Made by a program: the position numbers and the translations under genes. Below the pieces are notes generated by a model. It was not told the origin of the DNA. It made no database searches and saw nothing but the letters and a program-made list of their open reading frames with translations. Below, in pieces: positions 7,840-16,675 of a stretch of 42,101 nucleotides of DNA; the first letter of the stretch is position 1, and each line of letters begins with the position of its first letter. Source of the DNA: Snodgrassella sp945267035 (GTDB lineage: Bacteria > Pseudomonadota > Gammaproteobacteria > Burkholderiales > Neisseriaceae); assembly GCF_026535915.1 (NCBI RefSeq), contig NZ_JAFNPF010000006.1, positions 1-42,101 on the forward strand, given 5' to 3'.

Positions 7840-9309
7840 TTAATAGTAGCCTAATACTTTCCACCATACACCACCGATTACAACAAAGATCAGCAGTTCA
7901 ACTACACTCATGATGAAGCCGGCTTTCCACCATTCACCCAAAGTCACATAACCGGATCCGAAAATTACCGGAGAAGTCCCTGTGGCATAATGGGTTAAAG
8001 TCATCATGATGCAAGAAGCAGAAGCCATCAGTAAGGCAAACAGCATTGGAGGAGCACCAAGAGCAAGACCAGCAGCATAGAATGCGGCAAACATGGCAGT
8101 AATGTGGGCAGTGGTACTGGCAAACATATAATGAGCATATAAGTAAGCCAACAGTAACAATGAACATGAACCCATCCAACCCATTCCCAGGCTACCGATG
8201 CTATTTTCCAATACTCCAGAGAACCAGGTGATCAGTCCAAGCTTGTTGAGGAATGTGGCCATCATAACCAGTGCTGAGAACCAAGTGATGGTGTCCCACG
8301 CGCTTTTTTCTTTCAAAATGTCATCCCAAGTCAACACCCCGGATAACAAGAGCAATGTCAGTCCGATAAATGCTGTTGTGGTTGGATCAACAGTTAGTGA
8401 TGGTCCGAAAATCATGGCTGGGATGCCGGCCCATAATAGCAACAGAACGGCAAAGATCACCAACATGATTTTTTCATGTGCCGTCATTGGTCCTTGCTCT
8501 TTCAAGCGTTCTTTTGCAAACGCTACGGCATTCGGAGTTTGTTTGAGTTCTGGTGGATACAGCCAGTAAATGATCAACGGCATAATGGCCATGGATACCA
8601 GACCCGGTAATAACATAGCTAACGCCCAAGTGCCCCATGAAATATGGATATTGGAGTTAGTTGCTTTGGCAACCAGATCAACAACCAATGGATTAGGTGC
8701 GGTAGCGGTAATGAACATGGCTGAAGAAATTGGATTAGCATGATAGTTAACCAATGCCAGAAATTTCCCCATTTTCTTCTCTGTTCCTTTTTCCGGATCA
8801 GAGTCATAACTGGATGCAATGGATTTCATGATCGGGTGAATAATGCCACCGCCACGAGCAGTATTACTCGGTGTAATTGGTGCCAGTATAAGTTCTACCA
8901 ATGCCAAGCTGTAAGCTACACCAATGGTTCGCTTTCCCCACAGACCAATGAAGATATAGCCCACACGCGCGCCCAGTCCAGTTTTCAGCAGACCGCGTGA
9001 AATCATGATGGCTACACCAATCAACCAAATCAGAGGACTGCCAAAACTGCTCAAGGCATCTGCCATGGCTTTACTTGGTTTATCATTGGTTACGCCAGTC
9101 AGAGCGACCAGCATAATGGCGATAATGGATAGTGCGCCAATAGGCATTGCTTTACCAATAATTGCGGCGATAACACCGACAAACATAGCTAATAAATGCC
9201 AAGCCTGAGGCGTAACACCTTGTGGTACCGGAATAACAAACCAGATGATTAAGCCTAATGCTAGCGCAATGACGGAGGGTATGGGTTTAAACCCGATTTT
9301 TTGAGGCAT
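7840..9309 (-). CDS. DASS family (SLC13-type) dicarboxylate/anion transporter
   Basis: This is a polytopic inner-membrane protein of 489 residues, the usual length for the divalent anion:sodium symporter / CitT group. About a dozen hydrophobic segments are visible. The conserved motif LAPITPSNTARGGGI (about residues 140-155) and its C-terminal counterpart LTHYATGTSPVIFGSGY match the paired S-N-T / S-T-type anion-binding loops of the family. It most resembles the 2-oxoglutarate/malate and CitT/TtdT-type transporters, so a C4- or tricarboxylate substrate is likely. Whether it is a sodium symporter or an exchanger cannot be told from sequence. The start MPQKIGF follows a CGGGAG ribosome-binding site. 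It is a single gene with its own terminator. Confidence 0.88.
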   Translation of the reverse strand: MPQKIGFKPIPSVIALALGLIIWFVIPVPQGVTPQAWHLLAMFVGVIAAIIGKAMPIGALSIIAIMLVALTGVTNDKPSKAMADALSSFGSPLIWLIGVAIMISRGLLKTGLGARVGYIFIGLWGKRTIGVAYSLALVELILAPITPSNTARGGGIIHPIMKSIASSYDSDPEKGTEKKMGKFLALVNYHANPISSAMFITATAPNPLVVDLVAKATNSNIHISWGTWALAMLLPGLVSMAIMPLIIYWLYPPELKQTPNAVAFAKERLKEQGPMTAHEKIMLVIFAVLLLLWAGIPAMIFGPSLTVDPTTTAFIGLTLLLLSGVLTWDDILKEKSAWDTITWFSALVMMATFLNKLGLITWFSGVLENSIGSLGMGWMGSCSLLLLAYLYAHYMFASTTAHITAMFAAFYAAGLALGAPPMLFALLMASASCIMMTLTHYATGTSPVIFGSGYVTLGEWWKAGFIMSVVELLIFVVIGGVWWKVLGYY

Positions 9310-9574
9310 ATTATGTACTCCCGAATCATGAAGATTATTGTTAGGACAGCCAGAAAAAATTTAAATTACAAGAAAGGGAATGACTTCACAGACATGACCC
9401 GATCTTGCACAAATAAACATCATTCAGCGTTCATAATTATACTATGAATCTCTCTCTTATTTTACTATTATTATCCATAAGAATATTAATATTAATCAAT
9501 TTAATGAGTTAAATATATTTTTGTCAGTTTAGACAGGAAAAATGGGGCTATAATATAAATTTTGTAAGTTAACG
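9310..9574. other. Divergent intergenic region
   Basis: This AT-rich sequence lies between the transporter gene and dnaK and contains a TATAAT box (9550-9555, plus strand). Apart from the promoter annotated next to it I see no further gene or RNA. Confidence 0.4.
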
Positions 9575-9602
9575 CTTGAAATACTTTTGCCCATACCCAT
9601 TT
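9575..9602 (+). promoter_or_regulatory. Heat-shock sigma-32 type promoter of dnaK
   Basis: CTTGAAA (9575-9581), a 13-base spacer, then ACCCATTT (9595-9602) match the sigma-32 consensus CTTGAAA-N11-13-CCCCATNT at all but one position. It lies about 107 bp before the dnaK start. No CIRCE inverted repeat was seen, so positive sigma-32 control rather than HrcA repression is inferred. Confidence 0.75.
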
Positions 9603-9708
9603 AGAAATCATTAGTTACTGTATAGAGGGTAGAGACAGATCGCTCTGTCCGTTTTTAGCCTGAAATATCAAGGTTTAAAGTACAAATTTTATTTAGGAGA
9701 TTTAAATT

Positions 9709-11640
9709 ATGGCAAAAGTAATCGGTATTGACTTGGGTACCACCAACTCTTGTGTTGCCATTTCTGAAGGCGGTCAGACTAAGGTAATTGAAAACGCAGA
9801 AGGTGCACGTACTACTCCTTCTATCGTTGCCTATTTGGATGATAATGAAATTCTGGTGGGTGCACCGGCTAAGCGTCAGGCGGTAACCAATCCTAAGAAT
9901 ACAATTTATGCGGTTAAACGCCTGATCGGTCGTAAGTTTGATGATGCGGAAGTTCAGCGTGATATTGAATCGATGCCTTTTAAAATAGTTAAGGCAAATA
10001 ATAATGATGCTTGGGTTGAAGCCCACGGCGAAAAACTGTCTCCTCCGCAAGTTTCAGCTGAAGTATTGCGTAAAATGAAAAAAGCAGCTGAAGATTATCT
10101 GGGTGAACCAGTTACTGAAGCGGTGATTACCGTTCCGGCTTATTTTAATGATAGTCAGCGTCAGGCAACTAAGGATGCGGGACGTATTGCAGGCCTGGAT
10201 GTTAAACGTATTATTAATGAACCGACTGCTGCTGCGCTTGCTTTTGGTATGGACAAAGGCGAAAAAGGCGATCGTAAGATTGCAGTTTATGACTTAGGTG
10301 GCGGTACTTTCGATATTTCCATTATTGAAATTGCGGAAGTTGATGGTGATAAACAGTTTGAAGTATTGGCTACCAATGGTGATACTTTCTTAGGTGGTGA
10401 AGACTTTGACCAACGCCTGATCAATTATATTATTGATGAATTCAAAAAAGATCAGGGTATTGATCTGAAAAATGATGTTATGGCTCTGCAACGCCTGAAA
10501 GAAGCGGCAGAAAAAGCCAAAATCGAACTTTCAAGTGGTCAGCAAACAGAAATCAATTTGCCATATATTACTATGGATGCAACTGGTCCTAAACATTTGG
10601 CGATGAAAATCACCCGGGCGAAATTTGAAAGCTTGGTAGAAGATTTGATTACACGTTCTATTGAACCATGCCGTACAGCCATTAAAGATGCCGGTCTGAG
10701 CGTTAATGATATTAATGATGTGATTTTGGTTGGCGGTCAAAGCCGTATGCCAAAAGTACAGGAAGCAGTTAAGGATTTCTTTGGCAAAGAGCCTCGTCGT
10801 GATGTGAATCCAGACGAAGCTGTTGCAGTTGGTGCAGCTATTCAAGGTGCAGTACTGGCGGGTGATCGTAGTGATGTATTGCTGCTGGACGTTACTCCAT
10901 TGTCACTGGGTATTGAAACCATGGGTGGCGTGATGACTAAACTCATCAATAAAAATACCACTATCCCAACGAAAGCTACTCAAACTTTCTCTACCGCAGA
11001 AGACAATCAAAGTGCGGTAACTATTCATGTATTACAAGGTGAACGTGAGCGTGCTTCGGCCAATAAGAGCTTAGGACAGTTTAACTTAGGTGATATTCCA
11101 CCTGCTCCTCGCGGTGTACCACAGGTTGAAGTCACTTTTGACATCGACGCCAACGGTATTTTACATGTATCAGCTAAAGATAAAGGTACTGGTAAAGAAG
11201 CTAACATTACTATTCAGGCTTCTTCTGGTCTGAGTGAGGAAGAAATTGAACGCATGGTTAAGGATGCTGAAGCCAATGCAGCCGAAGACCGTAAGTTGAC
11301 TGAGCTGGTTGCCAGTCGCAATCAGGCTGAAGCATTGATTCACTCTGTGCGTAAATCTTTAACTGAATACGGCGATAAGCTGGATGCTGCGGAAAAAGAT
11401 AAAATTGAAACAGCCATCAAAGAAGCTGAAGAAGCCGTTAAAGGAGAAGATAAAGCAGCCATTGACGCTAAAACTGAAGCCTTAGGTTCAGCCAGCCAGA
11501 AACTGGGTGAAATGATGTACGCTCAAGCCCAAGCTGAAGGTCAGCAATCTGCTGCAGATCAAGGTGAACAACCTCAGAATAAGGGCAATGACGATGTAGT
11601 CGATGCTGAATTCGAAGAAGTTAAGGACAAAAAAGACTAA
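9709..11640 (+). CDS. dnaK: Chaperone protein DnaK (Hsp70)
   Basis: DnaK is the ATP-driven chaperone that folds and disaggregates client proteins with DnaJ and GrpE. The ATPase domain carries the phosphate-1 motif IGIDLGTTNSCVA (residues 5-17) and the phosphate-2 motif DLGGGTFDISI. The interdomain linker VLLLDVTPLSLG is at about residue 388. The substrate-binding domain and helical lid follow, and the C-terminal tail is acidic (DDVVDAEFEEVKDKKD). The length of 643 residues is standard. A TAGGAG ribosome-binding site precedes the ATG. Neither grpE nor dnaJ is adjacent. A strong terminator follows, so it is a single-gene transcript. Confidence 0.98.
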   Translation: MAKVIGIDLGTTNSCVAISEGGQTKVIENAEGARTTPSIVAYLDDNEILVGAPAKRQAVTNPKNTIYAVKRLIGRKFDDAEVQRDIESMPFKIVKANNNDAWVEAHGEKLSPPQVSAEVLRKMKKAAEDYLGEPVTEAVITVPAYFNDSQRQATKDAGRIAGLDVKRIINEPTAAALAFGMDKGEKGDRKIAVYDLGGGTFDISIIEIAEVDGDKQFEVLATNGDTFLGGEDFDQRLINYIIDEFKKDQGIDLKNDVMALQRLKEAAEKAKIELSSGQQTEINLPYITMDATGPKHLAMKITRAKFESLVEDLITRSIEPCRTAIKDAGLSVNDINDVILVGGQSRMPKVQEAVKDFFGKEPRRDVNPDEAVAVGAAIQGAVLAGDRSDVLLLDVTPLSLGIETMGGVMTKLINKNTTIPTKATQTFSTAEDNQSAVTIHVLQGERERASANKSLGQFNLGDIPPAPRGVPQVEVTFDIDANGILHVSAKDKGTGKEANITIQASSGLSEEEIERMVKDAEANAAEDRKLTELVASRNQAEALIHSVRKSLTEYGDKLDAAEKDKIETAIKEAEEAVKGEDKAAIDAKTEALGSASQKLGEMMYAQAQAEGQQSAADQGEQPQNKGNDDVVDAEFEEVKDKKD

Positions 11641-11707
11641 TTTCCCGTCTGTCAGACCATAAACAGCTGTGTCTGACTAAATGAATTTACGTTGATCTTG
11701 TTAAATG

Positions 11708-11746
11708 ACTGGTTCCTATTTGAGATAGGAACCAGTTTTATTTTAT
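11708..11746 (+). terminator. Rho-independent terminator of dnaK
   Basis: The 12-bp perfect stem ACTGGTTCCTAT / ATAGGAACCAGT has a 5-base loop and is followed by TTTATTTTAT. It lies 67 bp after the dnaK stop. Confidence 0.9.
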
Positions 11747-11916
11747 GCTTTTAAATTTATGCCATATTAATATTATGTTTATGGAGCTGGTATTGCTCTG
11801 GCTAATAAAACTCGTTATATTTCCTATATGATTGAATACACTTAAATATTTTATTTCAGATAACCCATAATTTTAAACCGTAATGTGGTTTATTTTAGTT
11901 GTTATAGGAGAGATAA

Positions 11917-12084
11917 ATGGATTTCAATATTCTATTAATCTTGCTGGCTTTATGCTGCGCCATATTAACCGGTGGTTTCTGTGGTCGTAGTCAGTGCTGG
12001 GGACCTTGGGTAATGTTAATTGGCGTGGTGTGTATTCTCTTTCTAATTATGACCATGATTTATCAATTGTCGCGTATATTATGA
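11917..12084 (+). CDS. Small two-helix membrane protein, unknown function
   Basis: This is a 55-codon frame with a good ribosome-binding site (TAGGAGAG) seven bases before its ATG. The product has a hydrophobic N-terminal helix (FNILLILLALCCAIL), a short Gly/Cys/Trp-rich turn (GGFCGRSQCWGPW) and a second hydrophobic helix (VMLIGVVCILFLIMTMI). The four cysteines CC...C...C and the turn are distinctive. It stands between the dnaK terminator and lldD and has its own upstream sequence. I do not recognise a family. The ribosome-binding site and clean two-helix pattern argue for a real gene. Confidence 0.55.
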   Translation: MDFNILLILLALCCAILTGGFCGRSQCWGPWVMLIGVVCILFLIMTMIYQLSRIL

Positions 12085-12240
12085 ATTCAGACTGAAAAGT
12101 AGCTATTGCTGCTATTGATAACCATGATTTTGATTAGCCAGGTTTAAAGTTTTTGTATTAGTATAAACCAATGGTCTCTATCATTAGATGTTAATGGTTG
12201 AGAAATTTGCATACATAGAATTAAAAAATGGGAAACCAGC

Positions 12241-13410
12241 ATGCGAAATAAACTAGAAAAAATGACCTGTATTGAAGACCTGCGTAAAGTAGCCAAACAA
12301 AAATTACCAAAAATGTTTTATGATTATGTGGATACAGGCTCTTGGACTGAATCGACTTACCATGCAAACTGTCAGGATTTTCAACCTATTAAGTTACGGC
12401 AGCGGGTTTTAACTGATATGACCGGTCGAACTTTGGAAACAACGATGGTTGGACAGCAGGTAAAGATGCCCGTGGCGCTGGCACCAACCGGTCTGACAGG
12501 CATGGTGCATGCTGATGGTGAAATTTTGGCTGCACGGGCAGCGGAACAGTTTGGCGTTCCATATACTTTATCAACGATGTCTATCTGTTCGATTGAAGAT
12601 ATCGCCGCCAATACGAATGCCCCTTTCTGGTTTCAACTGTATGTCATGCGTGATCGTGCTTTCATGCGCGATTTAATACGACGGGCACAGGATGCCAAGT
12701 GTTCGGCATTGGTGGTGACTGCAGATTTGCAGGTATTGGGGCAACGCCATAAAGACATCAAAAATGGTCTATCCACTCCACCCAAGCCAACTTTGCGTAA
12801 CTGGTTGAATTTAGCTACCAAACCTGAATGGTGTTTGGCCATGCTTAATACCCAACGTCGTAGTTTTGGCAATATTGTCGGACATAACCTCGGGGTCGCG
12901 GATACAACATCCATTGCATCATGGACAGCAGAACAGTTTGATCCTAAATTGAGCTGGGATGATATTGCCGAAATTAAAAATCTTTGGAACGGAAAGCTGG
13001 TTATCAAGGGCATCCTTGATGCGGAAGATGCAGAGATGGCGGTAAAAGCAGGTGCAGATGCAATTGTTGTCTCCAATCATGGGGGGCGCCAGCTCGATGG
13101 TGCGCCATCTACGATTCATACCTTACCTCACATACTTTCGGCGGTTGGCAGCCATATAGAAGTGTGGCTGGACAGTGGCATTTATACCGGTCAGGATGTT
13201 CTTAAAGCCATTGCTTTAGGCGCCAAAGGCACGATGATTGGCCGTGCATTTTTGTATGGGCTGGGGGCTTTTGGTGAGGAAGGAGTTAAGCGCGCTTTAG
13301 AAATTATTTATCAAGAGATGGACATTTCTATGGCGTTTGCGGGTAAAACTGATATTAAAACGGTTAATAAAGATATCCTGATTCCAGGCACTTACCCTGT
13401 AGCTAATTAA
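12241..13410 (+). CDS. lldD: FMN-dependent L-lactate dehydrogenase
   Basis: The protein belongs to the FMN-dependent alpha-hydroxy acid dehydrogenase family, a TIM barrel that oxidises L-lactate to pyruvate and passes electrons to the quinone pool. Visible family motifs are FYDYVDTGS (residues 26-34), the FMN-site segment ALAPTGL (79-85), QLYVMRDR, VLGQRHKDIKNG (165-176) and the catalytic SNHGGRQLDG with His280 and Arg283. Lys256 (in LVIKGILD) contacts FMN. The length of 389 residues is usual for LldD. The chief alternative is another 2-hydroxy acid oxidase of the family, but VLGQRHKDIKNG is typical of LldD. No lactate permease or regulator lies beside it. Confidence 0.9.
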   Translation: MRNKLEKMTCIEDLRKVAKQKLPKMFYDYVDTGSWTESTYHANCQDFQPIKLRQRVLTDMTGRTLETTMVGQQVKMPVALAPTGLTGMVHADGEILAARAAEQFGVPYTLSTMSICSIEDIAANTNAPFWFQLYVMRDRAFMRDLIRRAQDAKCSALVVTADLQVLGQRHKDIKNGLSTPPKPTLRNWLNLATKPEWCLAMLNTQRRSFGNIVGHNLGVADTTSIASWTAEQFDPKLSWDDIAEIKNLWNGKLVIKGILDAEDAEMAVKAGADAIVVSNHGGRQLDGAPSTIHTLPHILSAVGSHIEVWLDSGIYTGQDVLKAIALGAKGTMIGRAFLYGLGAFGEEGVKRALEIIYQEMDISMAFAGKTDIKTVNKDILIPGTYPVAN

Positions 13411-13530
13411 TTAATTGTTGTTGCATCAATGCACTATTTGATCAGATATTTTATAACCATCTGGCTAAGGGGGTACAGTAATGAATAGTCGCAATGGTTA
13501 ACTTGAATATTCTGATAACAATAGGTGACA

Positions 13531-13562
13531 AAGCAAGCATAGCCCGCTATGCTTGCTTTTTT
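13531..13562 (+). terminator. Rho-independent terminator of lldD
   Basis: AAGCAAGCATAG / CTATGCTTGCTT form a 12-bp stem with a 4-base loop followed by a run of T. It ends just before the tex start, which rules out the upstream in-frame start at 13553 for tex. Confidence 0.88.
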
Positions 13563-13579
13563 GTCGCATTCTGAATGAT

Positions 13580-15859
13580 ATGAACATTACTGAGAAAATT
13601 GCTTCTGAATTGAACGTCCCTGCCAAAAGTGTGCAATCAGCGATTGATTTATTGGATGATGGCGCTACAGTGCCGTTTATTGCCCGTTATCGCAAAGAAG
13701 TTACGGGTGGTTTGGATGATACTCAGTTACGTACATTATTGGAACGCCTGCACTATCTGCGCGAATTACAGGATCGAAAACAGACGGTATTATCTAGCAT
13801 TGAAGAACAAGGTAAGCTCTCGGAAGAATTAAAACAAGCAATCGACGCGGCAGATAATAAAACGTTGTTGGAAGATCTCTATCTACCCTATAAGCCGAAA
13901 CGTCGAACTAAAGCACAAATTGCACGTGAAAATGGTTTACTACCCTTGGCAGAGGCTTTGCTGAGTCAACCAGAGCTTAATCCTGAAGTGGTTGCAACAG
14001 AATATCTTTCCGATCATGTTAGTGACGCAAAAGCCGCACTGGACGGTGCTCGTGCTATTTTAATGGAAAAATTTGCTGAAGAGGCCGAATTGATGGGAAT
14101 GCTGCGTGACAAGCTGTGGCGTGAAGGTCAAATTCATGCCACTGTTATAGCGGGACAGGAAGTTGCCGGTGAAAAATTTAAAGATTATTTTGATCATGTA
14201 GAATCATTACACTCTATCCCCAGCCATCGGGTACTGGCGATGCTACGTGGACGCAATGAGGGGATTCTAGCGATCAATGTGCAATATCAAGCAGACGAGA
14301 CACCCATTACCGAACAAAGTGCCTATGAACAATTAATCGCTGCTCAGTTCTCAATTGCTGATCTCGGTCGACCAGCCGATCGATGGTTACGCGATACCGT
14401 TCGCCTTAGCTGGCGTGCCAAAATCTTTTTATCACTGGAACTGGAAGCTTTAACCCGCTTAAAGGAAGCAGCTGATCAGGCAGCCATCAGCGTATTTGCC
14501 CAAAATCTGAAAGATCTATTGCTGGCTGCTCCAGCTGGACGCCTAACTACATTAGGTCTTGACCCAGGTATCCGCACCGGTGTGAAAGTTGCCGTGGTCG
14601 ATGACACAGGTAAATTACTGGAAACCACCACCATCTACCCACACCAGCCACGCAATGATTGGCAGGGTTCCCTAGCAGTGCTGGCGCAACTGGTTCTTCG
14701 GCATCAGGTGCAATTAATTGCCATTGGAAATGGAACCGCAAGCAGGGAAACGGACAAGCTGGCGGCTGATTTAATCCGGTCGCTTCCTCAACAAGGTCTG
14801 CAAAAAATTGTGGTTTCTGAGGCAGGAGCATCCGTGTATTCAGCCTCAGCATTGGCAGCAAAAGAATTTCCTGATCTGGATGTTAGTTTGCGTGGCGCCG
14901 TTTCGATTGCCCGCCGATTACAAGATCCATTAGCAGAACTGGTCAAAATTGACCCCAAATCAATTGGCGTTGGTCAATACCAACATGATGTTAATCAAAC
15001 CCAATTGGCTAAAAGTTTGGATGCAGTGGTAGAAGATTGTGTTAATGCTGTGGGTGTGGATGTAAATACAGCTTCAGCGCCATTATTGGCCCGTATCTCC
15101 GGTTTAAATACCACTTTGGCCAACAATATTGTCAGCTATCGCGATAGTCACGGTGCTTTTACTAATCGGCAAACATTGCTTAAGGTTCCTCGACTAGGTG
15201 AAAAAACCTTCGAACAGGCAGCAGGATTTTTACGTATTCAAGGTGGAGATGAGCCTTTGGATGCCAGTGCAGTGCATCCAGAAAGCTATCCTGTGGTCAG
15301 CCGGATGCTGGCTACTGCTCATTTGCATGCAACCGAATTGATTGGTAACCGTCAAGCTATCAAAGCTTTGAATCCATCTGATTACATTCAAACCAATGTT
15401 GGCTTGCCCACTATTCTAGATATATTGGCTGAATTGGAGAAACCCGGACGAGATCCACGCGGTGAATTTCATACCGCCACTTTTGCTGAAGGTGTAGAAG
15501 ACATTAAAGATTTACAGCCAGGAATGGAATTGGAAGGTGTGGTCAGCAACGTGGCCGCCTTTGGTGCGTTTGTCGACATCGGAGTACATCAGGACGGATT
15601 AGTACATGTCTCAGCCATGGCTGACCGTTATGTAAGCGATCCTAGGGAAGTGGTCAAAGCCGGTGATGTGGTCAAAGTCAAAGTAGTTGAGATTGATATT
15701 GCGCGGCGTCGCATTGCCTTAACTATGCGCTTACAGGAAGAAACAAAGCCATCTTCAGATCGGCAAAAAGGTAAGGCTCAGCGTAGTAACAAAACACTCC
15801 AACCTAATTTAGCCAACAATGCCATGGCTGAAGCCTTTTCCCGTCTTAAAAATCAGTAA
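13580..15859 (+). CDS. tex: Transcription accessory protein Tex
   Basis: Tex is a conserved RNA-binding protein linked to transcription and stress or toxin-gene expression. The N-terminal helical Tex domain begins MNITEKIASELN and includes VPFIARYRKEVTGGLDD. A YqgF/RNase H-like domain follows (LGLDPGIRTGVKVAVVD, about residues 330-346 from this start), then helix-hairpin-helix segments (SGLNTTLANNIVSYRD; LKVPRLGEKTFEQAAGFLRI). A C-terminal S1 RNA-binding domain (GVVSNVAAFGAFVDIGVHQD to ALTMRL) completes it. The frame extends to 13553, but that start lies inside the lldD terminator, so I use the ATG at 13580, giving 759 residues. Confidence 0.95.
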   Translation: MNITEKIASELNVPAKSVQSAIDLLDDGATVPFIARYRKEVTGGLDDTQLRTLLERLHYLRELQDRKQTVLSSIEEQGKLSEELKQAIDAADNKTLLEDLYLPYKPKRRTKAQIARENGLLPLAEALLSQPELNPEVVATEYLSDHVSDAKAALDGARAILMEKFAEEAELMGMLRDKLWREGQIHATVIAGQEVAGEKFKDYFDHVESLHSIPSHRVLAMLRGRNEGILAINVQYQADETPITEQSAYEQLIAAQFSIADLGRPADRWLRDTVRLSWRAKIFLSLELEALTRLKEAADQAAISVFAQNLKDLLLAAPAGRLTTLGLDPGIRTGVKVAVVDDTGKLLETTTIYPHQPRNDWQGSLAVLAQLVLRHQVQLIAIGNGTASRETDKLAADLIRSLPQQGLQKIVVSEAGASVYSASALAAKEFPDLDVSLRGAVSIARRLQDPLAELVKIDPKSIGVGQYQHDVNQTQLAKSLDAVVEDCVNAVGVDVNTASAPLLARISGLNTTLANNIVSYRDSHGAFTNRQTLLKVPRLGEKTFEQAAGFLRIQGGDEPLDASAVHPESYPVVSRMLATAHLHATELIGNRQAIKALNPSDYIQTNVGLPTILDILAELEKPGRDPRGEFHTATFAEGVEDIKDLQPGMELEGVVSNVAAFGAFVDIGVHQDGLVHVSAMADRYVSDPREVVKAGDVVKVKVVEIDIARRRIALTMRLQEETKPSSDRQKGKAQRSNKTLQPNLANNAMAEAFSRLKNQ

Positions 15860-15867
15860 ATGGTTAA

Positions 15868-15896
15868 TCAATGAGGGCGCAAAGTGCCCTCATTGA
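15868..15896 (+). terminator. Hairpin after tex, weak terminator
   Basis: TCAATGAGGGC / GCCCTCATTGA form an 11-bp stem with a 7-base loop, 9 bp after the tex stop. No U-run follows, so termination efficiency is uncertain. Confidence 0.5.
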
Positions 15897-15912
15897 TCGA
15901 GTAAAGGTCGAT

Positions 15913-16373
15913 TTAGTGTTGTTGGCTATGTTCAGCATTGATTGGCGCTTCAATTTCGATATCATGACTTAAATCAAGACGATACAATATTCCATATCCA
16001 GCCAAAAAAGACGTCGATTATAGGGCTGATTGCAATGTTCTAATATATCGGTTTTAAATTTCTCGACAAATTTCTCAACATCAATATTTTTCATAGTGCA
16101 CTCTTCTTCACTAATATGATATGAAAATTTGATTGTTTTATCTTTGCAGGTTTTATCAGTTAAAACCATACCATTTATTTTAAATGGTTAGCGGTGTTGC
16201 ACCTTTTGGATTTTTCGCTTTACATATTCCACATCACTGTTTTAATCCGTGTCTGACTGAATATTTGTTGGGGTTGTAGATAAAGACGATGCGGGAACTG
16301 TCTAGATTGGATTTGCTGATAAAGAATGACATGAAGCTAATAGATTGATACACGATAAAGTAATAAATTTATT
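15913..16373 (-). pseudogene. Decayed copy of the tandem lipoprotein family
   Basis: Read on the minus strand, a single frame from about 16373 shows a lipobox-like LLASC (Cys codon 16329-16331). A family linker, TNIQSDTD, follows, matching SNTQSGTD in the intact copies. Next come KRKIQKVQHR and INGMVLTDKTCKDKTIKFSY, matching RRNIQIMQQR and MYGMDLTDLKFENNTIYYTY. This frame holds three stops (16302-16304, 16242-16244, 16188-16190). It then loses frame at a six-T run (16004-16009); one more T would restore GYGILYRLDLSHDIEIEAP, equivalent to the family C-terminus. The start codon is also lost. A 66-codon fragment (15969-16169) remains open by chance. Confidence 0.8.
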
Positions 16374-16625
16374 CTTTATATTTCTTCTTCAAACAAGTTT
16401 TATCTATATTATTAAATTAAGAAATACACCATGACTCGAATTTTCTTTATCGCAGACGTGTATATTGAATTCAAATAATCCGGTATTTAGGGACCAAGTA
16501 TATTCTTTGATTTTTTTTGAAAACAAAATTGAAGCTGTAATGATAATCAATTTTGTAGAACTTGAAGATAGGATATGATTTGTTTACTTAGAAAACAACA
16601 CATTTATCTTTGTGTACAGTTGAAA
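16374..16625. other. Intergenic sequence with plus-strand protein remnant
   Basis: At 16498-16578 the plus strand reads SLIFFENKIEAVMIINFVEL, ending in TGA. It resembles remnants at the same relative position after the other lipoprotein genes (about 17805-17905 and 19099-19257). No intact gene is present. Confidence 0.4.
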
Positions 16626-16652
16626 TAAAAAAGGGAAGCATCCGCACCCCTT
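16626..16652 (-). terminator. Terminator of lipoprotein copy 1
   Basis: On the minus strand GGGGTGC-GGAT-GCTTCCC is followed by TTTTTT. The stem has a mismatch compared with copies 2 and 3 but sits at the same distance after the gene. Confidence 0.7.
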
Positions 16653-16675
16653 TAGTTTTCGATATGGAATTGATC

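Noticed and set aside
13553..13579. Upstream in-frame start of tex
   Set aside because: It lies inside the lldD terminator hairpin; family similarity begins at the ATG at 13580.
15969..16169. 66-codon minus-strand frame as a separate small gene
   Set aside because: It aligns with the middle of the lipoprotein family and is bounded by a stop and a frameshift, so it is part of a pseudogene.
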